Assembly: GCA_009777175.1 (NCBI GenBank)
Contig: WRMI01000029.1
Coordinates: forward strand, 1-37,097
Length of the DNA stretch: 37,097 nt
Direction: 5' to 3'
Source of the DNA: Marinilabiliaceae bacterium
GTDB lineage: Bacteria > Bacteroidota > Bacteroidia > Bacteroidales > Marinilabiliaceae
Shown here: one piece after another, positions 25,004 through 32,646 of the stretch
Layout of the letters: every line of letters begins with the position of its first letter
How positions within the stretch are numbered: position 1 is the first letter of the stretch
Notes under the pieces: generated by a model
Database searches by the model: none
Told to the model about the DNA's origin: nothing
What the model saw: the letters and a program-made list of their open reading frames with translations, nothing else
Translations under genes and position numbers: made by a program

Positions 25004-25045
25004 TGGTTAGCGGTTAGTGGTTAGTGTTTAGTGATTAGTGGTTAA
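24994..25045. repeat. Heptamer array (AGTGGTT) at the gldF 3' end
   Basis: About seven units (AGTGGTT, AGCGGTT, AGTGTTT, AGTGATT) begin inside the gldF coding sequence and contain its stop codon (25001-25003). Confidence 0.85.
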
Positions 25046-25284
25046 AAAACTAACATTTGTGTATTTCAATAAATTCAATTTTTCAACACGTTCAATAACA
25101 GACCAAAACCTTTGTGTACTTTGTGGTTAGATTTTTTTTACACAAAGACGCAAAATTAGTGGTTAATGATTAGTGATTAAACAATAACCCTTGTGTATTT
25201 CAAAAAATTCGATAACCATGTTTCATTGTAAAAAAAATGTTTAAGTTTGAGTGTATAAAAAATAAAAATGTTATGATTTTTTAT
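25046..25284. other. Intergenic repeats before the AAA-like gene
   Basis: The region contains the dispersed word CTTTGTGTACTTTGTGGTTA at 25110-25129 (identical to 5889-5908), two copies of TTGTGTATTTCA with similar flanks (about 25058 and 25190), and a few more AGTGATT-like heptamers near 25160-25180. No gene is seen. Confidence 0.6.
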
Positions 25285-25292
25285 TATTTTTG
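25285..25292 (+). promoter_or_regulatory. -7 element of the AAA-like gene
   Basis: TATTTTTG fits TAnnTTTG and lies 24 nt before the ATG. There is no TTG at the standard distance. Confidence 0.45.
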
Positions 25293-25315
25293 CAAAAAAT
25301 TTTAATCAAAAAATT

Positions 25316-26899
25316 ATGAGAGAATTTAATGTTGTAGGGAATTGCGTTCCTAATATGCACTATATGGTTGATATAAGCAAGAAGATCGATCAAATATTCC
25401 AATTGGTAGAAGGTGCAAAATATTTCACCATCAATCGCGGTCGTCAGTATGGTAAAACGACTTCAATAGGGATGTTAGAAAAGCGTTTACCAGACGATTA
25501 TATTTGTGCGAGCATCAGTTTTCAGGATTCTTCTAGTAAGATGTTTGCCAATGAGAAAAAGTTTTGTCAATCCTTATTAGAGAAAATATATGACTCGTTG
25601 TCTTTAGTTGACGAAAACGAGGCTAATCACTGGCTTGATAATACCGTTACAGAATACCGTCAATTGAGCAAACTTATTACCAAAAGGTGTAGGGACAAGA
25701 AAATAGTTCTCATTATTGACGAGTCCGACAAAGCCTCGAACAACAATCTTTTTGTTGAGTTTCTCGGTGTGTTGCGAGAGAAATATTTGAAGAGAAATGC
25801 AGAAAAAGATTATACTTTTCATAGCGTCATTCTAGCTGGCGTTTATGACATCAGGAACCTGAAACAGAAAATGATTTTGCAGGGCAACTATGTGCCTAGT
25901 TCTGGCGAAAGCCTTATGAACTCCCCATGGAATATTGCCGTTGATTTTAAAATAGATATGTCTTTTTCAGTGCAGGAAATAGAAACCATGCTTGTGGATT
26001 ACGAAAATGACCATCATACAGGAATGGATATCAGCATAATAGCAAACGAAATTCGTTTTTATACAAGTGGTTATCCTTATTTGGTTTCAAAAATTTGTCA
26101 ATTAATTGAAACTGATTTAGATAAAAATTGGACTATTGAAGGCGTTCAGGAAGCAATAAAATTAATACTTAAAGAAAAAAGTACTCTATTTGACGATATG
26201 ATTAAAAAAGTAGAAGAAAATCAAGCTTTAAGTGATTTGATATTCGATTTGACGGTTGGCAAGATACAATATGAGTACAATGTAGACGATCCTGTGATGG
26301 ATTTTGGACTTATGTTTGGCTTTATTGCAGAAGAAACAAATGGATTGCAAATGCACAACAAAATTTTTGAAATTCGAATTACCAACTATTTTGTTTCAAA
26401 AACCAAAAGAAATTGGCGAGAACAAGAAATTGCACAAACTCCTTTCAATGATATTGTTAAAGATGGCTTTTTCAACATGGAACTTTGCCTGACTAAATTC
26501 AAACAGCATTATTCCGAAATATATACCGCAAAAGACCTTAAATTCCTCGAAAGAGATGGAAAACTTATTTTCCTAACTTACTTAAAGCCACTAATCAACG
26601 GTTTCGGTTTCTATCATTTTGAATCTGAAACACGAGACTTTGGCAGAATGGACTTAGTAGTAGATTTTCTGAAACAACAATTTATTATTGAGTTAAAATT
26701 GTGGTACGGCGACGAAAAGCACACTCAAGCCTACGAACAACTTGCTAAATATCTGAAATCTAAAAATATGGACCGAGGTTACCTGATAACCTACGATTTT
26801 CGTAAAAAAAGAGCTAAATCTTTTAAACCGTCAAAATGGGTAAATTATGATGGAATAAAGATTTTTGATGTTATTTTGAGGGTCGGGGAGGAGGAATAG
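25316..26899 (+). CDS. AAA-like ATPase with C-terminal PD-(D/E)XK nuclease-like domain
   Basis: The 527-residue protein has an AAA-like P-loop domain: FNVVGNCVPNMHYMVDIS, a Walker A-like NRGRQYGKTTS (40-50) and a Walker B IVLIIDESD near 129-137. After a helical middle region with GYPYLVSKICQLIE, the C-terminal part has a nuclease-like core with D446, E459 and K461 (RMDLVVDF ... FIIELKL), followed by HTQAYEQLAKYL. Similar AAA-like/PD-(D/E)XK_9 proteins are multi-copy and poorly characterised in Bacteroidota; some resemble mobile or defence-associated STAND-like ATPases. The gene has its own -7 box and lies between gldF and gldG, so it is probably an accessory insertion. Whether it cuts DNA is unknown. 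Confidence 0.87.
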   Translation: MREFNVVGNCVPNMHYMVDISKKIDQIFQLVEGAKYFTINRGRQYGKTTSIGMLEKRLPDDYICASISFQDSSSKMFANEKKFCQSLLEKIYDSLSLVDENEANHWLDNTVTEYRQLSKLITKRCRDKKIVLIIDESDKASNNNLFVEFLGVLREKYLKRNAEKDYTFHSVILAGVYDIRNLKQKMILQGNYVPSSGESLMNSPWNIAVDFKIDMSFSVQEIETMLVDYENDHHTGMDISIIANEIRFYTSGYPYLVSKICQLIETDLDKNWTIEGVQEAIKLILKEKSTLFDDMIKKVEENQALSDLIFDLTVGKIQYEYNVDDPVMDFGLMFGFIAEETNGLQMHNKIFEIRITNYFVSKTKRNWREQEIAQTPFNDIVKDGFFNMELCLTKFKQHYSEIYTAKDLKFLERDGKLIFLTYLKPLINGFGFYHFESETRDFGRMDLVVDFLKQQFIIELKLWYGDEKHTQAYEQLAKYLKSKNMDRGYLITYDFRKKRAKSFKPSKWVNYDGIKIFDVILRVGEEE

Positions 26900-26973
26900 T
26901 GATTTTAAGGTAATAATAGAAAATTCAAATGATTCTGAAAATAAGAAATTTTGTAGGTTCTATTGTTTTAAAA

Positions 26974-27005
26974 TTTGGAGGTTTGGAAAAAAAGTATTAT
27001 TTTTG
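26974..27005 (+). promoter_or_regulatory. Promoter of the vapBC-like pair
   Basis: TTTG (26974-26977), a 20-bp spacer and TATTTTTG (26998-27005) match the consensus, with the start codon about 32 nt downstream. This gives the toxin-antitoxin pair its own transcription unit. Confidence 0.65.
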
Positions 27006-27037
27006 TGAAAAATTTATAAATTATAACGCTAAAAGAT

Positions 27038-27250
27038 ATGGATAGAATGACAATTGAATTGACAAATCAAAAAGCGACGGGTCTTTTGCACGAGTTGGAG
27101 GGTTTGAACCTTATTAGGATATTGAGAGGAAATAACGTGCCTGTCAAAACGAAATTGTCCGATAAATACAGAGGTTTTTTAACTCGCGATGAAGGAGAGA
27201 AATTAAACAATCATATTAATCAAATGCGTAACGAATGGGACACTATTTGA
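27038..27250 (+). CDS. VapB-like antitoxin
   Basis: The 70-residue protein sits directly ahead of, and overlaps by 16 bp, a PIN-domain toxin gene. Its start (MTIELTNQKATGLLHELEGLNLIRIL) resembles a short antitoxin class of Bacteroidota that precedes PIN toxins. The middle is polar (KLSDKYRGFLTRDEGEKLNNHI), which would suit toxin wrapping. A short N-terminal strand could form a ribbon-helix-helix or AbrB-like dimer, but I cannot assign the fold. The ATG at 27047 is an alternative start. Expected role: neutralise VapC and repress the promoter at 26974-27005. Confidence 0.8.
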   Translation: MDRMTIELTNQKATGLLHELEGLNLIRILRGNNVPVKTKLSDKYRGFLTRDEGEKLNNHINQMRNEWDTI

Positions 27251-27618
27251 TAGATACAAACGTTGTTTCCGATTATTTTTCAGCGGTTTTGCCCACAAGT
27301 GGCATGTTGTTTATGGATGTAGTAATTGATGATATCCCAAATATTTCGATTATTTCACAAATAGAACTTCTTTGCTGGAAAACAGATGCAGTAAAAGAGC
27401 AGCAAATTGTTGATTTTATCTCTGATAGCGTTGTATTATCCATTACTCCAAATGTTATTTCATTTTGCGTGAACATACGTCGAAACAAAAAGATAAAAAC
27501 CCCTGATGCTATTATTGCCGCTACTGCCGTGGCACATGGATATATCTTTATAACCAATAATGAAAAAGATTTTGCAAATATCAGAGGGTTAAAAATCATT
27601 AATCCGTATAAAATATGA
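27235..27618 (+). CDS. vapC: PIN-domain toxin, VapC-like
   Basis: The 127-residue PIN-domain ribonuclease has the full set of acidic residues: D7 (LIDTN), E44 (SQIELL), D91 (TPDAIIAATA) and D112 after FITNNEKDF. VapC toxins cleave tRNA or rRNA in a magnesium-dependent way; the specific target cannot be read from sequence. The start lies inside the antitoxin gene in another frame, which implies translational coupling. The pair lies directly upstream of gldG and, together with the AAA-like gene, separates it from gldF. Confidence 0.93.
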   Translation: MGHYLIDTNVVSDYFSAVLPTSGMLFMDVVIDDIPNISIISQIELLCWKTDAVKEQQIVDFISDSVVLSITPNVISFCVNIRRNKKIKTPDAIIAATAVAHGYIFITNNEKDFANIRGLKIINPYKI

Positions 27619-27646
27619 ATTCTCCGCGGGCTTAAGTTTGCAAAAT

Positions 27647-27676
27647 TTAGTGTTTATTCGTGTTATTAGTGGCTAA
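27647..27676. repeat. Dispersed 30-bp word upstream of gldG
   Basis: The segment begins TTAGTGT and ends AGTGGCTAA. A 30-bp relative with the same ends lies at 32537-32566, and a looser reverse-strand relative lies in the queC leader near 11137-11166. It ends 6 bp before the gldG ATG. Confidence 0.65.
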
Positions 27677-27682
27677 CATAAA

Positions 27683-29368
27683 ATGGTAACAAAAAATAAT
27701 AAAATATTCAATTTAGGGATGATAGTTGTTGGCATCATCATTTTAAATATTATTTTATCAAAATTCTATTTCAGGCTTGACCTTACCAAAGAAAAACGTT
27801 ACACACTTGCACCCGTCACAAGAACATTCTTAAAAAATTTAGAAAACGAAATATTTGTAAAACTTTATTTGACGGGCGAGTTAAACGTTGGGTTTTTAAA
27901 ACTTTCAAAATCTACACGCGAAATGCTTGATGAATTAAGGAGAGTTTCAGGAAATCGGCTATACTACGAAATTATTGACCCTACCGAAAATATTGATGAA
28001 CAAAGTAATTTAAAAGATTTTGGTTTTCAGTATGTTCCGGTTTATGAGTCTACTCCCGATGGTCGAAAAATTCAAAGCAGAGTTTATCCATTCGCTATCA
28101 TTCAGATGTCAGATTACGAAATTGGAGTTAATCTACTTGAAAATTTACCCGGCCTTTCAGGAGCCGAAAATCTTAATATTTCAATCGAATCATTGGAATA
28201 TAAATTTATGGATGCGCTGCGCCGTTTGGCAACTAATGAAATTCCCGCAGTGGCATTCCTCGAAGGACACGGCGAATTAGACGAAATAGATGTTTATGAT
28301 ATTACAAAAGAACTATCCGCTTATTATCAGGTTGATAGAGGTACTCTTACAGACAACCCCTTTATTTTAGATAACTATAAAGCAATCATAATTGCAAAAC
28401 CGCAAGAAAATTTCTCGCAACAAGATAAATTTATTATCGACCAATACCTTATGCGAGGCGGAAATATTTTGTGGCTTATTGATGCAATTCATGTTACAAT
28501 TGATACACTTAAAAAAACTACTTTTACGGTTGGTATGTACCAAGACATCAATCTTTCTGACCAGTTGTTCCGATATGGTGTTCGGATAAATCCGGTTTTA
28601 GTTCAAGATATTCAGTCAGCATTGATTCCAATAAATGTATCAAGACCGGGAGAAACACCTCAAATAGTGCCTGTTCCGTGGATTTTCAGTCCTTTATTGA
28701 ATACTGCATTGAAACATCCAATTACTCGCAACATAAATGTCGTAAAAACAGAATTTGCAAGCAGCATTGACACCGTTGGCAACCTACCGAACATCACCAA
28801 AGATGTATTATTGCGCACAGGTCGTTATAGCCGAGAACTGCCAACTCCCGTTTACATATCTCTTTTTCAAGTGAATGACAAACTTGAACGCGAAGATTTT
28901 CGCAATGCAAACATTCCCGTTGCTATTTCGTTAGAAGGAGTTTTTCAATCCGCTTTTGCAAACAGACCCATACCGCCCGGAGTTAAGATAAATACATCTG
29001 ATATTAGATATACAAGCCAATTTGCCAAGATGATTGTAGTTGCAGATGGCGATATAATTAGGAATGAAGTTCGAATGCGACATACGGGAAATCCTCAAAT
29101 TACTCCTCTTGGATTTGACGAAATTAGCAATCAAACATTTGGAAATAAACAATTTATATTAAATGCCGTAAATTATCTGACCGACGATGCCGGATGGATG
29201 ACTTTAAGAAACAGAAACTACGAACTGCGACTTTTAGATAAAGAAAAACTTTCCAACGAACTCCTATTTTGGAAAATAATAAACCTTTTACTTCCTATTC
29301 TGATTATAAGCGCATGCGGTGCAGTAATACCTATTTGGAGAAAAAATAGATATGGAAAAAATAAGTGA
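27683..29368 (+). CDS. gldG: Gliding-associated ABC transporter component GldG
   Basis: The 561-residue length is close to that of flavobacterial GldG. There is an N-terminal membrane helix (about 8-26, LGMIVVGIIILNIILSKFY) followed by RLDLTKEKRYTLAPVTRTFL, the entry to the DUF4350/ABC-type_uncharacterised periplasmic domain. LEYKFMDALRRLA, AVAFLEGHGELDE and GGNILWLIDA are further landmarks, with a second helix at the C terminus (about 533-552, KIINLLLPILIISACGAVIP). GldG forms a complex with GldF. It is separated from gldF here by an AAA-like gene and vapBC. No promoter was recognised, so it may depend on read-through from vapBC. Confidence 0.9.
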   Translation: MVTKNNKIFNLGMIVVGIIILNIILSKFYFRLDLTKEKRYTLAPVTRTFLKNLENEIFVKLYLTGELNVGFLKLSKSTREMLDELRRVSGNRLYYEIIDPTENIDEQSNLKDFGFQYVPVYESTPDGRKIQSRVYPFAIIQMSDYEIGVNLLENLPGLSGAENLNISIESLEYKFMDALRRLATNEIPAVAFLEGHGELDEIDVYDITKELSAYYQVDRGTLTDNPFILDNYKAIIIAKPQENFSQQDKFIIDQYLMRGGNILWLIDAIHVTIDTLKKTTFTVGMYQDINLSDQLFRYGVRINPVLVQDIQSALIPINVSRPGETPQIVPVPWIFSPLLNTALKHPITRNINVVKTEFASSIDTVGNLPNITKDVLLRTGRYSRELPTPVYISLFQVNDKLEREDFRNANIPVAISLEGVFQSAFANRPIPPGVKINTSDIRYTSQFAKMIVVADGDIIRNEVRMRHTGNPQITPLGFDEISNQTFGNKQFILNAVNYLTDDAGWMTLRNRNYELRLLDKEKLSNELLFWKIINLLLPILIISACGAVIPIWRKNRYGKNK

Positions 29369-29407
29369 AAATTTTTAGTATATATGATTATTCTTATTGT
29401 TTGAAAA

Positions 29408-30421
29408 ATGAGCAACCCAAAAATTTCAGTAATTATTCCCATCTACAACGACGAGTTATATTTAACAGATGCACTAAAATCAGTTCAGCAGCAAACGTTC
29501 ACTGATTTTGAATGTATTTGTATTAATGATGGTTCAACAGACAAATCAGAAAATATTATTGATAACTTTGTGAATAAAGATAGCCGATTCTTAAAAATAA
29601 ACAAAGAAAACGGAGGAGTTTCATCTGCTCGAAATGCAGGATTGAACAATGCCAAAGGGGAATATATTTTTTTTATGGATCATGATGACTTAATTCCAGA
29701 TTATACGCTCGAAATTATGTTAAACAATGCGCACAAATATAATACTGATATGGTACGCGGAAGATGCATTATGATTCCAGAAAATTTAAAACTCGAACAA
29801 CTTCCAAAAGCAGACGAACAAATAAACAAACAACGTTTTTTCAATAATCCTTTGAGCGATTTTCCAAAATATATAAGAGGAAAAAAATACAAAAGTTGGT
29901 GCTGGATTTGGATGTGTTTATACAAACGGAGCGCAATTGAAAATATTTTTTTTATCGAAGAACTGCGGGCAGGAGGGGAGGATAATCTTTTTTTGTTTGA
30001 AGTAATAAGCAAGATAAAAGACTTTGTTCAAATTGATGATATAACTGCATGTCATCGCTATTCAAAAACAAGTGCAACTCTGAATGGATATACTCCAACT
30101 TTGATAAAAATGTTTGAAGTGATTGTGCCACATATTTATAAAAACTATGCAACAACGGAAGGCGTTGACAAAAGGTTATTACACTGGGTTTACAAAAGAG
30201 AATCATACGCTGTCTATCGACTTTTGATTAGAAACACTATTCGCGTTTTTGATAAAAAATATCTTTATCTTGCAAGAGATGTCTTAATATATTTAAACGG
30301 AACCCCTGAATTTTATGAAATCACAAAAAGATGGAATTTTTTGCAAAAAATATATTTCCGTATGTTTATTAATGAAAAATTTGAATTATTAAAAAAAATA
30401 AAATTATTTATGCAATTTTAA
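29408..30421 (+). CDS. Family 2 glycosyltransferase
   Basis: The 337-residue GT-A-type enzyme has the classic start ISVIIPIYNDELYLTDALKSV, nucleotide-binding INDGSTDKS, GGVSSARNAGL, and the DxD-like metal site DHDD in YIFFMDHDDLIP (about 90-100). The C-terminal half has basic helices and no transmembrane segment, so it probably acts at the inner face of the membrane on a lipid-linked glycan. It lies 39 bp after gldG and 45 bp before a second glycosyltransferase gene, with which it probably forms a unit. Donor and acceptor sugars cannot be inferred. Confidence 0.93.
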   Translation: MSNPKISVIIPIYNDELYLTDALKSVQQQTFTDFECICINDGSTDKSENIIDNFVNKDSRFLKINKENGGVSSARNAGLNNAKGEYIFFMDHDDLIPDYTLEIMLNNAHKYNTDMVRGRCIMIPENLKLEQLPKADEQINKQRFFNNPLSDFPKYIRGKKYKSWCWIWMCLYKRSAIENIFFIEELRAGGEDNLFLFEVISKIKDFVQIDDITACHRYSKTSATLNGYTPTLIKMFEVIVPHIYKNYATTEGVDKRLLHWVYKRESYAVYRLLIRNTIRVFDKKYLYLARDVLIYLNGTPEFYEITKRWNFLQKIYFRMFINEKFELLKKIKLFMQF

Positions 30422-30466
30422 CATAGTAACAAATTATTTTCAAATAACAATTTTAATATAAAAATA

Positions 30467-32272
30467 ATGACTTTACAATTATCCCCCATTGTATTATTTG
30501 TCTATAACCGCCCCAATCATACTCTTCAAACTTTGCAGGCACTGAAAAACAACATTCTTGCCAATGAAAGTATCCTTTATATTTTTTCAGATGGCAACAA
30601 AGATAGTTCTACCGATATAGAAAAATTACAGGTTTTAGAAACCAGAAAAATTATTAAACAAGAAAAATGGTGCAAAGAAGTAATTATCATAGAATCTGAA
30701 AAAAACAGAGGGTTGGCAGAAAGTATAATTACTGGAGTTACCGAAATCATAAATAAACATGGAAAAATTATTGTACTTGAGGACGATATTGTTACGTCAC
30801 CTTTTTTTCTGCAATATATGAATGATGCGTTAAATTATTACGAAAACTATAATAAAGTGTGGCATATTGCAGGACATTCACATAATTTTTTCAGACATAT
30901 AAATAGTGATACTTTTTTTACAACATTTATGGGTTGTTGGGGATGGGCAACGTGGGCGGACAGATGGAAGTTTTTTGAAAAAAATCCTCAAAAAGTTTTG
31001 TCAAAAATCAGTTGGAAAGAGAACAGAAAATTCACATATAATAACAGATACAAAGTTATTTGGCAAATAAAAGCGAACATAATTGGTAAAAGAAATACTT
31101 GGGCAGTTTTTTGGTATAGCACTATATATTTGAACAACGGACTTTGTCTTAATCCAAAAATTTCCTTTGTGAAAAATATTGGTATGGACGGTAGCGGAGT
31201 ACATTGTGGCACTTCAAATATATTAGATACAAACCTTTGCGATAAATACCCGATTTATTTTGAAAAAGAAATATACGAAACTGATTTTACACGAAAAATC
31301 TTTGAAAACAATCTTTCAACAAAAAATAAAAAATTGATTTTACTCCGTCCCAACGGACAACATAGTAACCGATTAATTCAAAATCTGCATTTTGAGGCTT
31401 TTTGCAAAGAATACGGCATTGAGTACCTCAATCCAACTTTTAAAGACTCAGATTTTTATATCTCGCCTTGCAGTACAAAAACCAACTTTTTTATTCAGTT
31501 TTTACAAATAAATTTTCTGGGAAAACTTTTTCATCGTAGTAGAATTGTTAGAAAAATATTTTCTGTCGCATGGTTGATTTCTAAAATAAAACTAATTAAA
31601 TATATTGATTTTGATAGATTTAAGATTAAAAACTTCAAAGAAAGTGAAAAAATGCTTTTGAAAGCATTTGAAAAAAACAAAACCGTATATGTTAGTGGAT
31701 TTTATTTTAGAGTACCCGAATTAATCGAAAAATTTCGAGACGAATTTTCAACCCGATACGCATTAAAACCGCTGTATTACGAAAATAATGATTTTTATAA
31801 AAAAGTAATAGAACTGAAAAAATCTGAAAACATTTTAATTGGAGTGCATATTAGGCGCGGCGATTACAAAAAATGGCTAAAAGGAAAGTTTTATTTCGAA
31901 GATAATGTATATGAAAAATATATAGAAATTTTTAAGCAAAAACTATCAGAAAAAGGTAAGAAGATTATTGTTTTTATTTTGTTTTCCAATGAAAAAACGG
32001 GGTTTACCGAAAATAAAAACTTACTAATTTCAAATGAACTATGGTATATTGACCAGTTTATAATGTCGTTGTGCGATATTTTGATAGGTCCTCATAGTTC
32101 TTTTTCAATGTGGGCTAATTACTTAGGAAAAAACTGTCTCTTTTTCATACGAGGTTTCAATGAAAATCCAGAAAAACCGTTTATAGATTTTCGACATAGT
32201 AGTTATAACCACGATTTTTCTGTTACTGAAATTAAAAGACTCTGTGATGCTCAAAATTTAGTGTTCTTATAG
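30467..32272 (+). CDS. Two-domain glycosyltransferase: GT2-like plus GT11-like fucosyltransferase
   Basis: The 601-residue protein looks like a fusion. Residues 1 to about 285 are a GT2-like domain: PIVLFVYNRPNHTLQTLQAL, FSDGNKD, the metal-site motif LEDDIVTSPFF, and FMGCWGWATWADRW. Residues from about 286 (LILLRPNGQHSNRLIQ) to the end resemble GT11-type alpha-1,2-fucosyltransferases: IGVHIRRGDYKKW carries the HxRRGDY GDP-fucose motif, and the late motif DILIGPHSSFSMWANYLG is also characteristic. The two activities would add consecutive sugars to the same glycan; this is inference. It follows a GT2 gene. A strong terminator lies 30 bp after the stop. No membrane helix is obvious. Confidence 0.85.
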   Translation: MTLQLSPIVLFVYNRPNHTLQTLQALKNNILANESILYIFSDGNKDSSTDIEKLQVLETRKIIKQEKWCKEVIIIESEKNRGLAESIITGVTEIINKHGKIIVLEDDIVTSPFFLQYMNDALNYYENYNKVWHIAGHSHNFFRHINSDTFFTTFMGCWGWATWADRWKFFEKNPQKVLSKISWKENRKFTYNNRYKVIWQIKANIIGKRNTWAVFWYSTIYLNNGLCLNPKISFVKNIGMDGSGVHCGTSNILDTNLCDKYPIYFEKEIYETDFTRKIFENNLSTKNKKLILLRPNGQHSNRLIQNLHFEAFCKEYGIEYLNPTFKDSDFYISPCSTKTNFFIQFLQINFLGKLFHRSRIVRKIFSVAWLISKIKLIKYIDFDRFKIKNFKESEKMLLKAFEKNKTVYVSGFYFRVPELIEKFRDEFSTRYALKPLYYENNDFYKKVIELKKSENILIGVHIRRGDYKKWLKGKFYFEDNVYEKYIEIFKQKLSEKGKKIIVFILFSNEKTGFTENKNLLISNELWYIDQFIMSLCDILIGPHSSFSMWANYLGKNCLFFIRGFNENPEKPFIDFRHSSYNHDFSVTEIKRLCDAQNLVFL

Positions 32273-32301
32273 TTTTATGAATCTCAGATTACCTGACCTC
32301 T

Positions 32302-32326
32302 GGGGAAATCAAAATGTCCCCTTTTT
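32302..32326 (+). terminator. Intrinsic terminator after the glycosyltransferase genes
   Basis: GGGGA (32302-32306) pairs with TCCCC (32317-32321) around a 10-nt loop and is followed by TTTTT. It lies 30 bp after the stop at 32272 and has the expected orientation. Confidence 0.75.
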
Positions 32327-32353
32327 ATGAAAAATTTTTCATCCTCTGTTTTC

Positions 32354-32427
32354 CACATTCCGTTATGAATGTGATGCTCGGTAGAAAATAATTTCAAAGC
32401 GTAAAAACGCATTCCGCTATGAATGCG
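32354..32427. repeat. Two covarying hairpins
   Basis: CACATTCCGTTATGAATGTG (32354-32373) and CGCATTCCGCTATGAATGCG (32408-32427) are both perfect 7-bp stems with 6-nt loops. They differ by one compensated base pair (A-T against G-C) and by one loop base. A GGTAGAAAA word lies between them. They probably belong to a dispersed intergenic hairpin element; a third, incomplete GCATTCAT word follows near 32457. Confidence 0.8.
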
Positions 32428-32646
32428 ACCAAATTTCCATAAACATGAATAGGGATGCATTCATTTTCGACAAGCTCAATGCAAATAACCAAATGCCATA
32501 CATTATTGTTGGAATTTTGATAACAATTTCAATAGATTAGTGTATATTCGTGAAATCAGTGGCTAAAAAGAAAAACAGATAAAAAATTCCTTTTTTAAAA
32601 CTTTTTCTCTTTTTTTTCGTATAAAAGAAAATTTAATGAATATTCA
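32428..32646. other. Intergenic region before the tandem kinases
   Basis: It holds a TTTCGACAAGCTCAATG word, a second copy of the 30-bp dispersed word (32537-32566, see 27647) and poly-T tracts. No gene and no convincing promoter were found. Confidence 0.5.
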
